Part shown: one piece after another, positions 50,581-59,468 of the stretch | Numbering within the stretch: the first letter of the stretch is position 1 | Layout of the letters: the number at the start of each line of letters is the position of its first letter | Origin: Flavobacterium sp. ACN6 | GTDB taxonomy: Bacteria > Bacteroidota > Bacteroidia > Flavobacteriales > Flavobacteriaceae | DNA: 64,000 nucleotides | NCBI RefSeq assembly: GCF_002304005.1 | Contig: NZ_MRCQ01000008.1 | Location: 214,275 to 278,274, forward strand | Direction of reading: 5' to 3' | Notes under the pieces: model-generated | Told to the model about the DNA's origin: nothing | What the model saw: only the letters and a program-made list of their open reading frames with translations | The model's database searches: none | Position numbers and translations under genes: made by a program

Positions 50581-51192
50581 TTATTTTTTCTTTCCTTTTG
50601 CAGGAGCTTTTGCAGCTTTTGCAGCTTCTTGAGCAGCTTTCATAGCAGCACGAGAAATTCTTACTTGAGCAACTACTGTATTCTCTGGGTGCATAATTTT
50701 GTATTCTGGAGCACCAACTTTAGTAACGTATAATTTGTTACCCATTTCAAGTGGAGTAATGTCAGCTTCAACAAAATCAGGAAGATTTTTAGGTAAAGCT
50801 TTAACTTTTAATTTACGAGTGTTTAAACGTAAAACACCTCCAGCAAGAACACCTTTAGATGTACCAACAACTTTTACTGGAACTTCCATAGTGATTTCTT
50901 TGTCATCAAATAATTGAAAGAAATCAATGTGTAAAATTTTGTCAGATACCGGGTGAACCTGAATGTCTTGCAAAATTGCATTGAATGATTTTCCTTTTCC
51001 AAGTTCGATCACAACTGTGTGAGCGTTTGGAGTGTAAACCAAGTTTTTGAACGCAGCAGCGTCTGCTGAGAAATGTACTGCTTGATTTCCTCCGTATAAC
51101 ACGCAAGGAACCGCTCCAGCATTACGTAAGGCTTTAGTTGACACTTTGCCCACGCTTTCTCTTTCTGATCCTTTAATTGTAATCGATTTCAT
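50581..51192 (-). CDS. rplY: 50S ribosomal protein L25 / general stress protein Ctc
   Basis: A 203-residue, long (TL5/Ctc-type) L25 that binds 5S rRNA. The N-terminal L25 domain ([35 protein letters not shown]) is followed by the Ctc beta domain ([60 protein letters not shown]) and an Ala/Lys-rich tail ([16 protein letters not shown]). It is downstream of prs, a usual Bacteroidota and Firmicutes neighbour, with a 127-bp spacer holding a partly palindromic 'gcttaaagc' repeat. Confidence 0.95.
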   Translation of the reverse strand: MKSITIKGSERESVGKVSTKALRNAGAVPCVLYGGNQAVHFSADAAAFKNLVYTPNAHTVVIELGKGKSFNAILQDIQVHPVSDKILHIDFFQLFDDKEITMEVPVKVVGTSKGVLAGGVLRLNTRKLKVKALPKNLPDFVEADITPLEMGNKLYVTKVGAPEYKIMHPENTVVAQVRISRAAMKAAQEAAKAAKAPAKGKKK

Positions 51193-51319
51193 TGTAAAAA
51201 AATATAGTTATTAATAAATATTCTTATTTGCTTTAAGCTTTAGGCCGTAGGCTTTATGCTTTTTGTTTAATGTATTTTAGGAAATGCTTAAAGCTTACTG
51301 CCTAAAGCCTATTGCTAAA

Positions 51320-52261
51320 TTACATTATGAATTTTCCACTAATGGAATTATTGTGGTGAACCATCTGCATAACTTCTGCAAATAAAGGCGCACAGCTTAC
51401 CACTTTTATTTTATTAGATTCTTTCTTTAATGGGATAGAATCTGTAACGATTAACTCGGTTAATTTTGAGTTTTCGATTTTCTCATACGCACCGCCAGAT
51501 AATATAGCGTGTGTACAAATTGCTCTTACACTTAGTGCCCCTTTTTCGATCATAAGGTCGGCAGCTTTTGCTAGAGTTCCTCCTGTATCGATCATGTCGT
51601 CTACTAAGATTACGTTACGTCCTTTTACTTCACCAATTAGCTCCATAGTGTCGATAACGTTGGCTGCTTTTCTTTGTTTGTAACAGATTACTACATCTGA
51701 TTCTAAAAACTTAGAGTAAGCATATGCTCTTTTTGAACCTCCCATATCTGGAGATGCAATTGTTAGATTTTCTAATTTTAAACTTTCTACGTATGGTAAA
51801 AAGATTGTAGATGCAAATAAATGATCTACTGGTTTTTCAAAGAATCCTTGAATTTGATCTGCGTGCAGATCCATTGTCATGATTCTTGTTGCTCCTGCAG
51901 CTGTTAGTAAATTAGCTACTAACTTAGCTCCAATTGGAACTCTTGGTTTGTCTTTTCTATCTTGTCTTGCCCAACCAAAATAAGGCATAACAGCTGTAAT
52001 GTGTCTTGCAGATGCACGTTTTGCTGCATCGATCATTAACAACAATTCCATCAGATTATCTGCACTTGGGAAAGTCGAACATACGATAAATACTCGTAAA
52101 CCTCTTATTGACTCTTCGTAAGATGGCTGAAATTCTCCATCGCTATACGTTGACATCGTTACTTTTCCTAACGGAATTCCGTACTCTTTTGCAATTTTTT
52201 CTGCAAGATAAACACTTTGTGAACAAGCAAAAATTTTAGCTTCTGGTTCTAGGTGCGACAT
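51320..52261 (-). CDS. prs: Ribose-phosphate pyrophosphokinase
   Basis: A 313-residue enzyme making PRPP from ribose 5-phosphate and ATP for nucleotide and amino-acid synthesis. Landmarks: FACSQSVYLAEKIAKEYGIPLG, TFPSADNLMELLLMIDAAKRASA, MPYFGWARQDRKDKPRVPIGAKLVA, TMDLHADQIQGFFEKPVDHLFA and the PRPP loop NVILVDDMIDTGGTLAKAADLM. A -7 motif TAAATTTG (52384-52391, minus strand) lies 123 bp upstream. It is the last core gene before the tRNA-Leu and the inserted element. Confidence 0.97.
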   Translation of the reverse strand: MSHLEPEAKIFACSQSVYLAEKIAKEYGIPLGKVTMSTYSDGEFQPSYEESIRGLRVFIVCSTFPSADNLMELLLMIDAAKRASARHITAVMPYFGWARQDRKDKPRVPIGAKLVANLLTAAGATRIMTMDLHADQIQGFFEKPVDHLFASTIFLPYVESLKLENLTIASPDMGGSKRAYAYSKFLESDVVICYKQRKAANVIDTMELIGEVKGRNVILVDDMIDTGGTLAKAADLMIEKGALSVRAICTHAILSGGAYEKIENSKLTELIVTDSIPLKKESNKIKVVSCAPLFAEVMQMVHHNNSISGKFIM

Positions 52262-52457
52262 TATAATTGTTGTTTTTGCTCCGCTGCTTTTAGTATAATT
52301 TAGCCTTATCTTTTTAGTTAAAGCAAAACATATATAAATGCCTCGGGTGTAGTTAGTTGTGTGTGCTTCGTTTTAACGAGGTGCAAATTTATAAAATTTA
52401 TTGGACACTGAAAGGAAAAATTTAAGTATTTTTAGTAGTTGATTTAATTTTATTTTT

Positions 52458-52465
52458 TACATTTG
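52458..52465 (+). promoter_or_regulatory. -7 element of tRNA-Leu
   Basis: TACATTTG matches TAnnTTTG; a TTG lies 16 bp upstream (52439-52441). The tRNA starts 86 bp downstream. The rest of 52262-52551 holds the two divergent promoters and no gene. Confidence 0.5.
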
Positions 52466-52551
52466 CACCGTGTTAAAGGAATGACGCCATTTATGACTTC
52501 ATTCTATTGCGTTAAAATAAGTCGTTTAAGATTTATTTTTTCGTCTGCTAA

Positions 52552-52631
52552 GCCCGGATGGCGGAATTGGTAGACGCGCTGGTCTCAAACACCTGTGGGA
52601 AACCGTGCCGGTTCGACTCCGGCTCCGGGTA
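52552..52631 (+). tRNA. tRNA-Leu (CAA), integration target
   Basis: Acceptor GCCCGGA/TCCGGGT (G-T closing pair), D-arm GCGGAATTGGTAGACGC, anticodon loop CTCAAAC (anticodon CAA), a long variable arm and T-arm GCCGG-TTCGACT-CCGGC. The anticodon stem CTGGT/ACCTG has a T-T mismatch at its second pair. The last 20 bases are the left copy of the att core. Confidence 0.9.
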
Positions 52632-52632
52632 C
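52612..52632 (+). repeat. attL core, inside the tRNA-Leu 3' end
   Basis: Identical over 21 bp to 63668-63688. The tRNA stays intact because the element supplied the same 3' sequence. Confidence 0.88.
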
Positions 52633-52639
52633 GTATTAA

Positions 52640-52680
52640 AACCGTAACTGTATTGAAAATCAATACGTTACGGTTTTTTT
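52640..52680 (+). terminator. Hairpin after tRNA-Leu on the element side
   Basis: AAACCGTAAC pairs with GTTACGGTTT, with an inner TGTATTGA...TCAATAC arm, followed by Ts. It ends the tRNA transcript within the inserted DNA. Confidence 0.75.
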
Positions 52681-52690
52681 CATTTAGAGC

Positions 52691-52711
52691 TGCCCGCTAT
52701 TTACCCGATAA
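52691..52711. promoter_or_regulatory. Left arm-type site pair
   Basis: TGCCCGCTAT (52691-52700) and TACCCGATAA (52702-52711) are in phase at 11 bp. They match the pair near the other end (63505-63525), as expected for integrase or excisionase binding sites. Confidence 0.5.
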
Positions 52712-52722
52712 TTTAAAATGTT

Positions 52723-52810
52723 TACATTTGCATATGGTTTACGATGCCAATTTTAAGCCAACGTTTGAACAACGCAAAACAGGAGCCTGAACAACTCCTG
52801 TTTTTTTTAT
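52723..52810 (+). ncRNA. Possible short transcript unit at the left end of the element
   Basis: A -7-like TACATTTG (52723-52730) is followed about 50 bp later by a strong terminator (AACAGGAG/CTCCTGTT, then eight Ts, to ~52808). The expected transcript is ~72 nt and contains no convincing gene. It shares TTGAACAACGCAAA with the leader of the integrase gene (near 63460). It may be a regulatory RNA or only the remnant of a promoter-terminator pair. Confidence 0.3.
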
Positions 52811-53404
52811 GCTGTTTTCTTTAAGGAACATTCGAGCATTAAGTTTTACATAAAATTTTATTCGCTTTAAAATACATCAATAAAAAGTAGGTATTTTTAA
52901 TTGAAAAATAAGTTTCTATTAAAACCTTAGTTATTATTACCCAATAAAAATGTTTTTCACTTAATAATACATGTTTTTAAATCATTATTAAATGAAAATA
53001 ATATATATTTTGACTTCAAATTTCAGGCTATAGATTATATCACCGAAACAACTTACTCACTAAAATTTAGTTTTAATATGGATTACAAGTTTAGTCTTTC
53101 AAAAAAGATAAAAGTCTAAAAAAAACAGACTTAATGAAATTACCCCCTCCCTTTACAAAATGAACTTTTGTATTTTGAAATTTTATGTTCAATCTGGGGT
53201 ATAACACAGTGCCCAAATATTACACTCCAAACTTATGAACATGATCAAAAAAAAAATTATTTATTTTGGGTGCTTTTCTTACGTATAACTACGTGATATT
53301 GTTTTCCCTAACTATAATACCACATATAAGTTCTTGTTCGTTAACTCATAATCAGTATATTTACGAACCTTATAAAATATAACACCTCCTATAAAAACTC
53401 TTGA
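52811..53404. other. AT-rich non-coding stretch before the element's cargo
   Basis: No gene is supported in this very AT-rich stretch. Its right end carries a promoter (53334-53363) for the NTase gene. Confidence 0.5.
53334..53363 (+). promoter_or_regulatory. Promoter of the NTase-like module
   Basis: TTG (53334-53336) and TATATTTA (53356-53363) are 19 bp apart, a fair match to the Bacteroidota consensus; the start codon is 42 bp on. Confidence 0.5.
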
Positions 53405-53977
53405 ATGATTCCAGATTTTGATCATAATCATGTAATCCCTCCTCATGTAGGCAATCCTACATCGCCAAATGATTTAAGTCCATATAAATGCAATATTTTA
53501 GATTTCTGTCATAAATTTGCAACATCAAAAGAAAGAATTGAAATTCTCGAAGGCTTTATAGAGTTTAGAGGTAAGCTAAATAATTTTGGAATAATTGATG
53601 GATTTCAATGGATTGATGGTAGTTTTACTGAAGATATCGAAAGCCGCGACAATAGATCCCCAAATGATTTAGATTTAGTAACATTTTATAAAATGATATC
53701 ACTTGATGCTAACTCTATTGATTCTTTAATGAATAATGTTATTGCCAATTTTAAAGAATTCTTTGATCCATCATTATCTAAAACAACATTCAAATTAGAT
53801 CATTATAATGTAGATTATGGGTATTCCCCCGATGTTACAATTGAAAACACAAGATATTGGCTTCAACTGTTTTCACATAATAGATTAGATGTTTGGAAAG
53901 GAATATTACGTATAGAATTAAACACCCCTACCTTGGATCAAGAAGCGAAAATATATTTACAATCACTTAAGAAATGA
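53405..53977 (+). CDS. Nucleotidyltransferase-like protein (DUF6932-like)
   Basis: A 190-residue protein with the core of a DNA-polymerase-beta-type nucleotidyltransferase: FQWIDGSFTEDIE (GSF at 72-74) followed by SPNDLDLVTFY (DLD at 88-90), the G-S-x(n)-D-x-D pattern that binds metal and nucleotide. The N-terminal start (IPDFDHNHVIPPHVGNPT) fits the DUF6932 group. NTases of this kind act as toxins, antitoxins or defence effectors by modifying tRNA or proteins. It overlaps the next gene by 4 bp (ATGA), so the two are translationally coupled. The activity is inferred from the motif. Confidence 0.72.
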   Translation: MIPDFDHNHVIPPHVGNPTSPNDLSPYKCNILDFCHKFATSKERIEILEGFIEFRGKLNNFGIIDGFQWIDGSFTEDIESRDNRSPNDLDLVTFYKMISLDANSIDSLMNNVIANFKEFFDPSLSKTTFKLDHYNVDYGYSPDVTIENTRYWLQLFSHNRLDVWKGILRIELNTPTLDQEAKIYLQSLKK

Positions 53978-54879
53978 GTTTAGATAAAGAACAGTTAAAA
54001 GCTCAAATTATTGACACTAAGCATTTGCTATCTTTAGTGAAGGACCATCCTTTAATGTCATATAGTTTGACAAAAAAAATTGAAGAATTAAACGAAAAAC
54101 TTAAAAATTTACCTGACCATATAAAAGAACCGAAAGTCCGCCTTCTTTTTAGTGGGAGAGCTGTTTCAGGATCAAAAGGGATTAAAACTAAATTTGTAAC
54201 TGACACTCTAAAACCTTTTCAAGAGCTTATTAAAACTCAAACGGCCTTATTGAGATACGGAAAAGTTGGCAAAAGAGGCGTATCTAAAAATTCTAAAAGC
54301 TCAGACCTTTATTTAACTGCCTTGCCGACTGGTTCTTTTGGCGTGGAATTATCTCAAATTGAATCATCTGATTTTTTTGCAGAAGAAGATATTGCAAATG
54401 CAATTCAACAAGTAATGGAATTAGTTGAGGCAGCCACAAACAGCGATAAAGAGTTTGAAGAAATTTTAGAAACTACGCCCGCTAGAAACCTAAATAACCT
54501 AAAAAATTTCTTAAAACACATTGATAAAGAAAAGTCTATTCTTAAAATGACCTCTGGAACAAAACAAATTAACATTTCGGAAGACTTAATACATAAAGGA
54601 TTTCAAAGAGTTAATGCAGCAACAAAAGAAGATCTGGAACTATTTGAAGATGGAACACTAAGGGGAGCATTCTTAGAGGCTGCAAAATTTGAATTTGTCA
54701 ATGAAGATGGCTTTAAATTTACAGGCTTTATAAATCCTAAACTTCCTGAAGAACAAGTGATCTCATTTCTAAATAAATCATGTACTGCACATCTTAGACA
54801 TTCTAAAACATATTTCATGTCGGGAACTGAAAAAACAACATTTGAATTACTTGACATTTTCGAAAAACGTACTGAATAA
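53974..54879 (+). CDS. Unknown partner of the NTase-like protein
   Basis: I do not recognise this 301-residue soluble protein. The first ~45 residues are helical and charged (KEQLKAQIIDTKHLLSLVKD, KKIEELNEKLKNLPD), possibly a coiled coil. The centre includes VRLLFSGRAVSGSKGIKTKF and a serine/threonine-rich loop (LYLTALPTGSFGVELSQIES), followed by an acidic helical region. Its 4-bp overlap with the NTase gene shows that the two proteins work together. It could be the NTase's target, inhibitor or effector. No membrane segment or signal peptide is present. Confidence 0.6.
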   Translation: MSLDKEQLKAQIIDTKHLLSLVKDHPLMSYSLTKKIEELNEKLKNLPDHIKEPKVRLLFSGRAVSGSKGIKTKFVTDTLKPFQELIKTQTALLRYGKVGKRGVSKNSKSSDLYLTALPTGSFGVELSQIESSDFFAEEDIANAIQQVMELVEAATNSDKEFEEILETTPARNLNNLKNFLKHIDKEKSILKMTSGTKQINISEDLIHKGFQRVNAATKEDLELFEDGTLRGAFLEAAKFEFVNEDGFKFTGFINPKLPEEQVISFLNKSCTAHLRHSKTYFMSGTEKTTFELLDIFEKRTE

Positions 54880-54924
54880 AAACTTGTCAATAACCAAGGG
54901 CTATTATTAATCGAAAATAAAACC

Positions 54925-55815
54925 ATGAATTTTACAGAAGATATTTCAAATTATATTTTAGCGGAATTTAGTTATCTAGCAATTGAACATAAGTTGTCGG
55001 AAAATATTGATGATGATTTATTAAAACTTTTTACATTACAACGAAAGATAATTTACCCATATAGAAGGACTGTAGACATATCAAAGGAACTTCAAGATAA
55101 GATAAATAATAATTATCAACATTCTCAGGAAATTCTTCAGTTAAAAAAAATGATTGGAAATGGTATTGATGTAAATGCTCATCAGTCAAAAAATCTTCTC
55201 AACTATCACGTCCATGATAAACTTGTATATGATTGGAATATATATCATTTACATTTATCATTTGAAAAATTACCCAACCAGTATTTTACAAAAAGAACCA
55301 AATTAGTTCTTTTCGTTTACATTGATAAAAACAGAGTACTATTCTTAGACACAGCAAAACATCCTCCCCATGAGACTTTCGCTGACAAAAAACTCTTAGA
55401 AATAATCGACAACAACTGGAACAACGTTCTACAAGAAATAGCAGGCGTTATAAACCTTACATCTGATCTAAGTTCCAAAGAAAGATTTGACCTACGAAAA
55501 CACAATATAAATGAAGGAATAATAAATGTAAATGGAAAAATGATTCATTCTCCTGGATTCGGACAAGCTTCTTCGGGGCATGCAATATCAGAAGTTAAAA
55601 AACTTATTGATTTCAATCGATGGTACAAAAAAAATGAAAAAGAAATAAAATCTTACCCAGAACAAGTGAATAATTTATTCATGAAAGAATACAATTTATC
55701 AAAAAAACCCTTTTTTAAAATAGTATTTACAACAGATGGCCCACAAATTTGGGATTTAAACACAAACAAATGTTTAATCAAATACCAAGAACAAATAGTA
55801 CTTTCGCAAGACTAG
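54925..55815 (+). CDS. Hypothetical cargo protein with YDWNIYHLHLS segment
   Basis: A 296-residue soluble protein that I cannot assign. A central conserved-looking block reads LLNYHVHDKLVYDWNIYHLH, followed by KRTKLVLFVYIDKNRVLFLD and LLEIIDNNWNNVLQEIAG. The pattern of a His-rich strand followed by a short 'LxFVYID' strand resembles small nuclease or toxin domains in mobile elements, but no catalytic set can be fixed. The C-terminal third is lysine-rich and includes IVFTTDGPQIWDL. The gene is 45 bp downstream of the NTase partner on the same strand and probably in the same operon. Confidence 0.5.
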   Translation: MNFTEDISNYILAEFSYLAIEHKLSENIDDDLLKLFTLQRKIIYPYRRTVDISKELQDKINNNYQHSQEILQLKKMIGNGIDVNAHQSKNLLNYHVHDKLVYDWNIYHLHLSFEKLPNQYFTKRTKLVLFVYIDKNRVLFLDTAKHPPHETFADKKLLEIIDNNWNNVLQEIAGVINLTSDLSSKERFDLRKHNINEGIINVNGKMIHSPGFGQASSGHAISEVKKLIDFNRWYKKNEKEIKSYPEQVNNLFMKEYNLSKKPFFKIVFTTDGPQIWDLNTNKCLIKYQEQIVLSQD

Positions 55816-55921
55816 TGTGATTGCAATTTTTAATCATATTTTACTTTGCGGAAAAACATTCTTTTTCATAAAATATAAAAAAGCAAAAAAAGCGATCACG
55901 ACAATCGATAAACTTCATTAT

Positions 55922-56941
55922 ATGTTAGTATATAAATACAGAGGAGGCAATGACGAAAAAACATTTGAACGTGATTTATCATCAATAATAAACAATTATT
56001 TCTGGGGCTCAAGCTTTGACGAACTGAATGATCCGTGCGAAAATGTAGTTGTTTCTGATAAATTCCTTAAACAAACTAAAGCGATAAGTTCTTTCTTTAG
56101 CAAAAAAAGGAATGATGCTTTTGTTAATTTACATACTGCATTTAACAACTTGCTTGCCTTTAATAAAAGGATCGGAATTTATGCATTATCAAAAACTTAT
56201 CTCGATGAATTACTTTGGGCACATTATGCAAATTCTCATAAGGGATTTTGCATTGAATATGATTCCGATTTATTAATTTCTAGTTTTAAAACCGAAAAAG
56301 TATTTTCCTATTCGGTTTTATATGGAAATAATCCTCCCGAAATCACCATCAAAGATATAACAATAAAAAACGATGGGTTAATTTACAAAATGACTGCTTA
56401 CAAATCTAAACGTTGGGAATACGAAAAAGAATACAGAATCGTCACAGATAATTTTGGAAAACAGTCCTATAACTATGAAGCAGTAAAATCAATTTATTTT
56501 GGATTGAGAATGGATAAGGATCAAAAATTACGCATGATGAAACAGTTGTCTGACCGAGAAATTAAATTTTACCAAATTGAACACTTAGAGAAATCTTACA
56601 AATTTAAAGCTACATATATAAAAAATCCATTTTCGTCAGAACTTAAATATATGACTGCAATTCCAGCGTCTGTGACAGGCCGTGATGCTGTAAAGTTCAA
56701 AATATTAGAAAAGTATTTTATCCGGTTAACTTCAAAAGGTAATATAACCCTAGAACTTGAATCAATTATTTCAGAAGAAGAAATAAAGTGGATTGCAACC
56801 AAAATTAAAAACGAACTATTTCACACGGCAGAACGACTCTACATTTTTTATAATCTACAGGATATTGCGTGGGCTACTTCCCATTTTGAAAAAGATGGAT
56901 TGAAAATCACAATTAATGACTTTGCATTAAATTTAAAATAA
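55922..56941 (+). CDS. DUF2971 family protein
   Basis: A 339-residue protein; I take the ATG at 55922 because DUF2971 proteins start MLVYKYR-like, although the frame extends to a GTG at 55817. Signatures are YKYRGGNDEKTFERDLSSI, NNYFWGSSFDELNDPCENV, IGIYALSKTYLDELLWAHYANSHKGFCIEYD and YKSKRWEYEKEYRIV, all typical of DUF2971. These proteins occur in phage, plasmid and defence contexts, and their activity is unknown. The C-terminal 110 residues (about 225-339) are an extra domain beyond the DUF. It lies 106 bp after the preceding gene in the same direction. Confidence 0.82.
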   Translation: MLVYKYRGGNDEKTFERDLSSIINNYFWGSSFDELNDPCENVVVSDKFLKQTKAISSFFSKKRNDAFVNLHTAFNNLLAFNKRIGIYALSKTYLDELLWAHYANSHKGFCIEYDSDLLISSFKTEKVFSYSVLYGNNPPEITIKDITIKNDGLIYKMTAYKSKRWEYEKEYRIVTDNFGKQSYNYEAVKSIYFGLRMDKDQKLRMMKQLSDREIKFYQIEHLEKSYKFKATYIKNPFSSELKYMTAIPASVTGRDAVKFKILEKYFIRLTSKGNITLELESIISEEEIKWIATKIKNELFHTAERLYIFYNLQDIAWATSHFEKDGLKITINDFALNLK

Positions 56942-57269
56942 ACACCTGAAAAATATCCCATAATTTGCAATTTATTAGAATTAAAATTTTAAATCTTAAT
57001 TTTGGATAGTTAAAATTCTAGTTTTCATAACTTCCAAAATGCCTAAGATTTAAACATCTCGTTTTTTAATTGATTTTATTTAATGCTAATCCTTTAAAAA
57101 AGGAAATTCTATATTTCTACTTAAGAAATTATAAATTTCATTACTACAGATAAAAGCAACTACTTCTTTTATTTATTTTTAATGCTACTTTTTTGTGCAA
57201 ATTTTACTATATTCGTCTCCTTTTTTAAAATCCGAGTTGAAACTTGGATTGATTTAACAATAGAATCAA
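56942..57269. other. Intergenic region before the ATPase gene
   Basis: No gene is supported. The region is very AT-rich with short inverted segments (GAAATTCTATATTTC...GAAATT near 57105). The ATPase promoter must be here but I find no strict consensus. Confidence 0.45.
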
Positions 57270-58724
57270 ATGCAATCACTCGAAATTAAGTTCACAGATC
57301 AGAATATTAGAAAAATATTTGGCGCTTATGATGGCGAAGGAGAAAACATTACTCGTTTAAGTCAATATTATCTAAAAACAGACTCTTACGATTCTATAAA
57401 AGCTCACTTACCAGTTAGAATTCTAGTAGGAAGTAAAGGGGTGGGCAAATCTGCATTATTTCGAATAGCAATTAAAGAGGGTATTGAAGAAGGAAAATTA
57501 TGTATTCTAATAAAACCAGATGACATTGCCGAAATTGGGATAAAACATGAATCTTTGTTAATTAGCATTCGTCAATGGAAACATGGTTTAATAAAAATAA
57601 TTGTTGAAAAAATCCTTCTTGAATTAGGTTTTTTTGAACTTGAATCTATCAATATTGATCCTATTAAGTTTGGTGGAAAGATATTGCGACTTTTAGAAGA
57701 TTGTATAAAAAAACTTGAAAAAAATGGACAAAAAGCAAACGAAAAAAGTGAGTGTATTGCTAAAATAAGCGAAGAAATGCCAATTGAAGTTTATTTAGAT
57801 GATTTGGATCGTGGTTGGCAAAATAGAAAAGAAGGGCTTACTATGATATCAGCTTTGATTAATAGTATTAGAGACATGGCTACAGCGAATGATGGCCTTG
57901 TTTTTAAATTGGCTCTAAGAACCGATGTTTATAACGCCGTACGAACAGCAGATGAGTCTTCCGATAAATTTGATGGCTTAGTAATAAATTACAGATACAA
58001 ACTTCATGCGATATATGTACTTTTAATTAAGCGTATACTTACTTTCAAAGGTGAAAAATTTGACGAAAATGAATTATTAGCGTTGCCACAAAAAGAAACA
58101 GCACATTACTTAAGCGGAGTATTTGCTGAAAAGTTTGAAGGTAAAGGAGTTTGGGAGCATAAGCCAATGCATAATGTTTTATTTTCTCTAATCCGCAATA
58201 GACCGCGTGATCTGATTAAATTATGCACTATGGCCGCACAAGAAGCCTACAGAAACAACTCTTCTCTGATCAATTCTAAGCATATCGAATCTATATTGCC
58301 AGAATATTCAAAAAGCATTATTACTGACACAATCGCGGAATACAAATCCGAACTGCCATCAATTGATCGTTTGATTTATGGCATGAAACCAAATAAACAA
58401 GGCAAAACATCTTCAGAATCGTTTTATTTTACAACAATTGAATTACGAGAAAAACTTTTTAAACTTTCTCAGCAAGGAGAATTCCGGTTTGCTTCAAATA
58501 TTCCTGGGAAACCGCAAGATTTAATTAGTTTTTTATTTAAAATTGGATTCTTAACCGCGACCAAATCACTAGATAATGGAAACGTATTAAGAATATCTTA
58601 TGAAGAGGCTAGTCATTTATCAAGCTCATATATGGATTTTGGATTTGATTGGGAAGTACATATGGGATATCGTTGGGCAATACAACCTGAAACTTTAGAT
58701 GATATTTGGAAAAAAATCCAATAA
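57270..58724 (+). CDS. P-loop ATPase of the Sll1717 type
   Basis: A 484-residue cytoplasmic ATPase. Walker A is GSKGVGKSA (residues 54-62), Walker B is VYLDDLDRGW (174-183), and LALRTDVYNAVRTADESSDKFDG gives a sensor-like arginine. The C-terminal half (about 260-484) is helical with winged-helix-like elements (IELREKLFKLSQQGEFRF, LISFLFKIGFLTATKSLD). The layout matches 'P-loop ATPase, Sll1717 family' proteins, relatives of STAND/KAP-type NTPases. It lies 6 bp before a membrane-anchored partner gene. Such ATPase-plus-membrane pairs in mobile islands are common in antiphage systems, so defence is a reasonable inference. Confidence 0.75.
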   Translation: MQSLEIKFTDQNIRKIFGAYDGEGENITRLSQYYLKTDSYDSIKAHLPVRILVGSKGVGKSALFRIAIKEGIEEGKLCILIKPDDIAEIGIKHESLLISIRQWKHGLIKIIVEKILLELGFFELESINIDPIKFGGKILRLLEDCIKKLEKNGQKANEKSECIAKISEEMPIEVYLDDLDRGWQNRKEGLTMISALINSIRDMATANDGLVFKLALRTDVYNAVRTADESSDKFDGLVINYRYKLHAIYVLLIKRILTFKGEKFDENELLALPQKETAHYLSGVFAEKFEGKGVWEHKPMHNVLFSLIRNRPRDLIKLCTMAAQEAYRNNSSLINSKHIESILPEYSKSIITDTIAEYKSELPSIDRLIYGMKPNKQGKTSSESFYFTTIELREKLFKLSQQGEFRFASNIPGKPQDLISFLFKIGFLTATKSLDNGNVLRISYEEASHLSSSYMDFGFDWEVHMGYRWAIQPETLDDIWKKIQ

Positions 58725-58730
58725 AATAAC

Positions 58731-59468
58731 ATGAAAAAAACATTGATTATCGGAGTATTTTTTATCCTAATGGTAAAAGGATATTCTAATCCAAAAGACA
58801 GCACCTCTATTTCTCGTGTTAAAAGTTTAGAGGTGCCCGTCACTTGTATTGCAAAACCCAGCAAAAAAGACACTATAACAGTTTCTATACCAAATACCAT
58901 ATTTATACAAAATAAGAGCGATAAATCTAACACGAATGATTGGTCTAAAGATATGCCATGGATTGGAGCGATTATAATTTGCTTACTAACTACTATAGGC
59001 AACCTATTTATTAATAAAAAATCTCGAGAAAGCAATGCTTCAATAGCTTTAGAACAAATAAAAAACACTAAAATAATTGCTTCCGAACAGATGGAGCAAT
59101 TGAGAAAAAATAGTGAAAGAGACTTTAACAAAACCGTTCTTTCTGGAACTATACAATTATGGGTTAGTGATTTTCGTACTATAATAAGTGAATTACTATC
59201 AGTAATTGCCATCATTTCACAAACAGAAAAGATGGAAGAGGAAAACAACTACAAAGTACTTTTGCTTATTACAAAAGCAGAATTAATGTTATCTAACGAG
59301 TTAAATCAAGCAATTCTTAGAGGCAAATTGGAAGAACTAAAAAAAGCATGCTTTCAAGTTTTGATGCAGAATATATCATTTGAGGAACTAGAAGACATTG
59401 TTAATTCAATCAAAACCGAAACTTTAGTAGTTTTAGAGGAAGAATCTGGAAAAGCTCGTAATGCTTAA
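58731..59468 (+). CDS. Membrane-anchored coiled-coil partner of the ATPase
   Basis: A 245-residue protein with an N-terminal hydrophobic segment that looks like a signal peptide (TLIIGVFFILMVKGYS), a short outer region (about 20-74), one membrane helix at 76-94 (PWIGAIIICLLTTIGNLFI) and a long helical, charged cytoplasmic part (ASIALEQIKNTKIIASEQMEQL, LWVSDFRTIISELLSVIAII, ELNQAILRGKLEELKK). It starts 6 bp after the ATPase stop. I do not recognise a family. As the only membrane component next to an NTPase in a mobile island, it is a plausible effector that damages the membrane or transmits an outside signal. Confidence 0.65.
   Translation: MKKTLIIGVFFILMVKGYSNPKDSTSISRVKSLEVPVTCIAKPSKKDTITVSIPNTIFIQNKSDKSNTNDWSKDMPWIGAIIICLLTTIGNLFINKKSRESNASIALEQIKNTKIIASEQMEQLRKNSERDFNKTVLSGTIQLWVSDFRTIISELLSVIAIISQTEKMEEENNYKVLLLITKAELMLSNELNQAILRGKLEELKKACFQVLMQNISFEELEDIVNSIKTETLVVLEEESGKARNA

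Noticed and set aside
52605..52790. 61-codon frame starting within tRNA-Leu
   Set aside because: It begins inside a tRNA and crosses a terminator hairpin; the frame is accidental.
55817..55921. N-terminal extension of the DUF2971 protein from a GTG
   Set aside because: The 35 extra residues do not look like the family start; the ATG at 55922 gives the usual MLVYKYR beginning.
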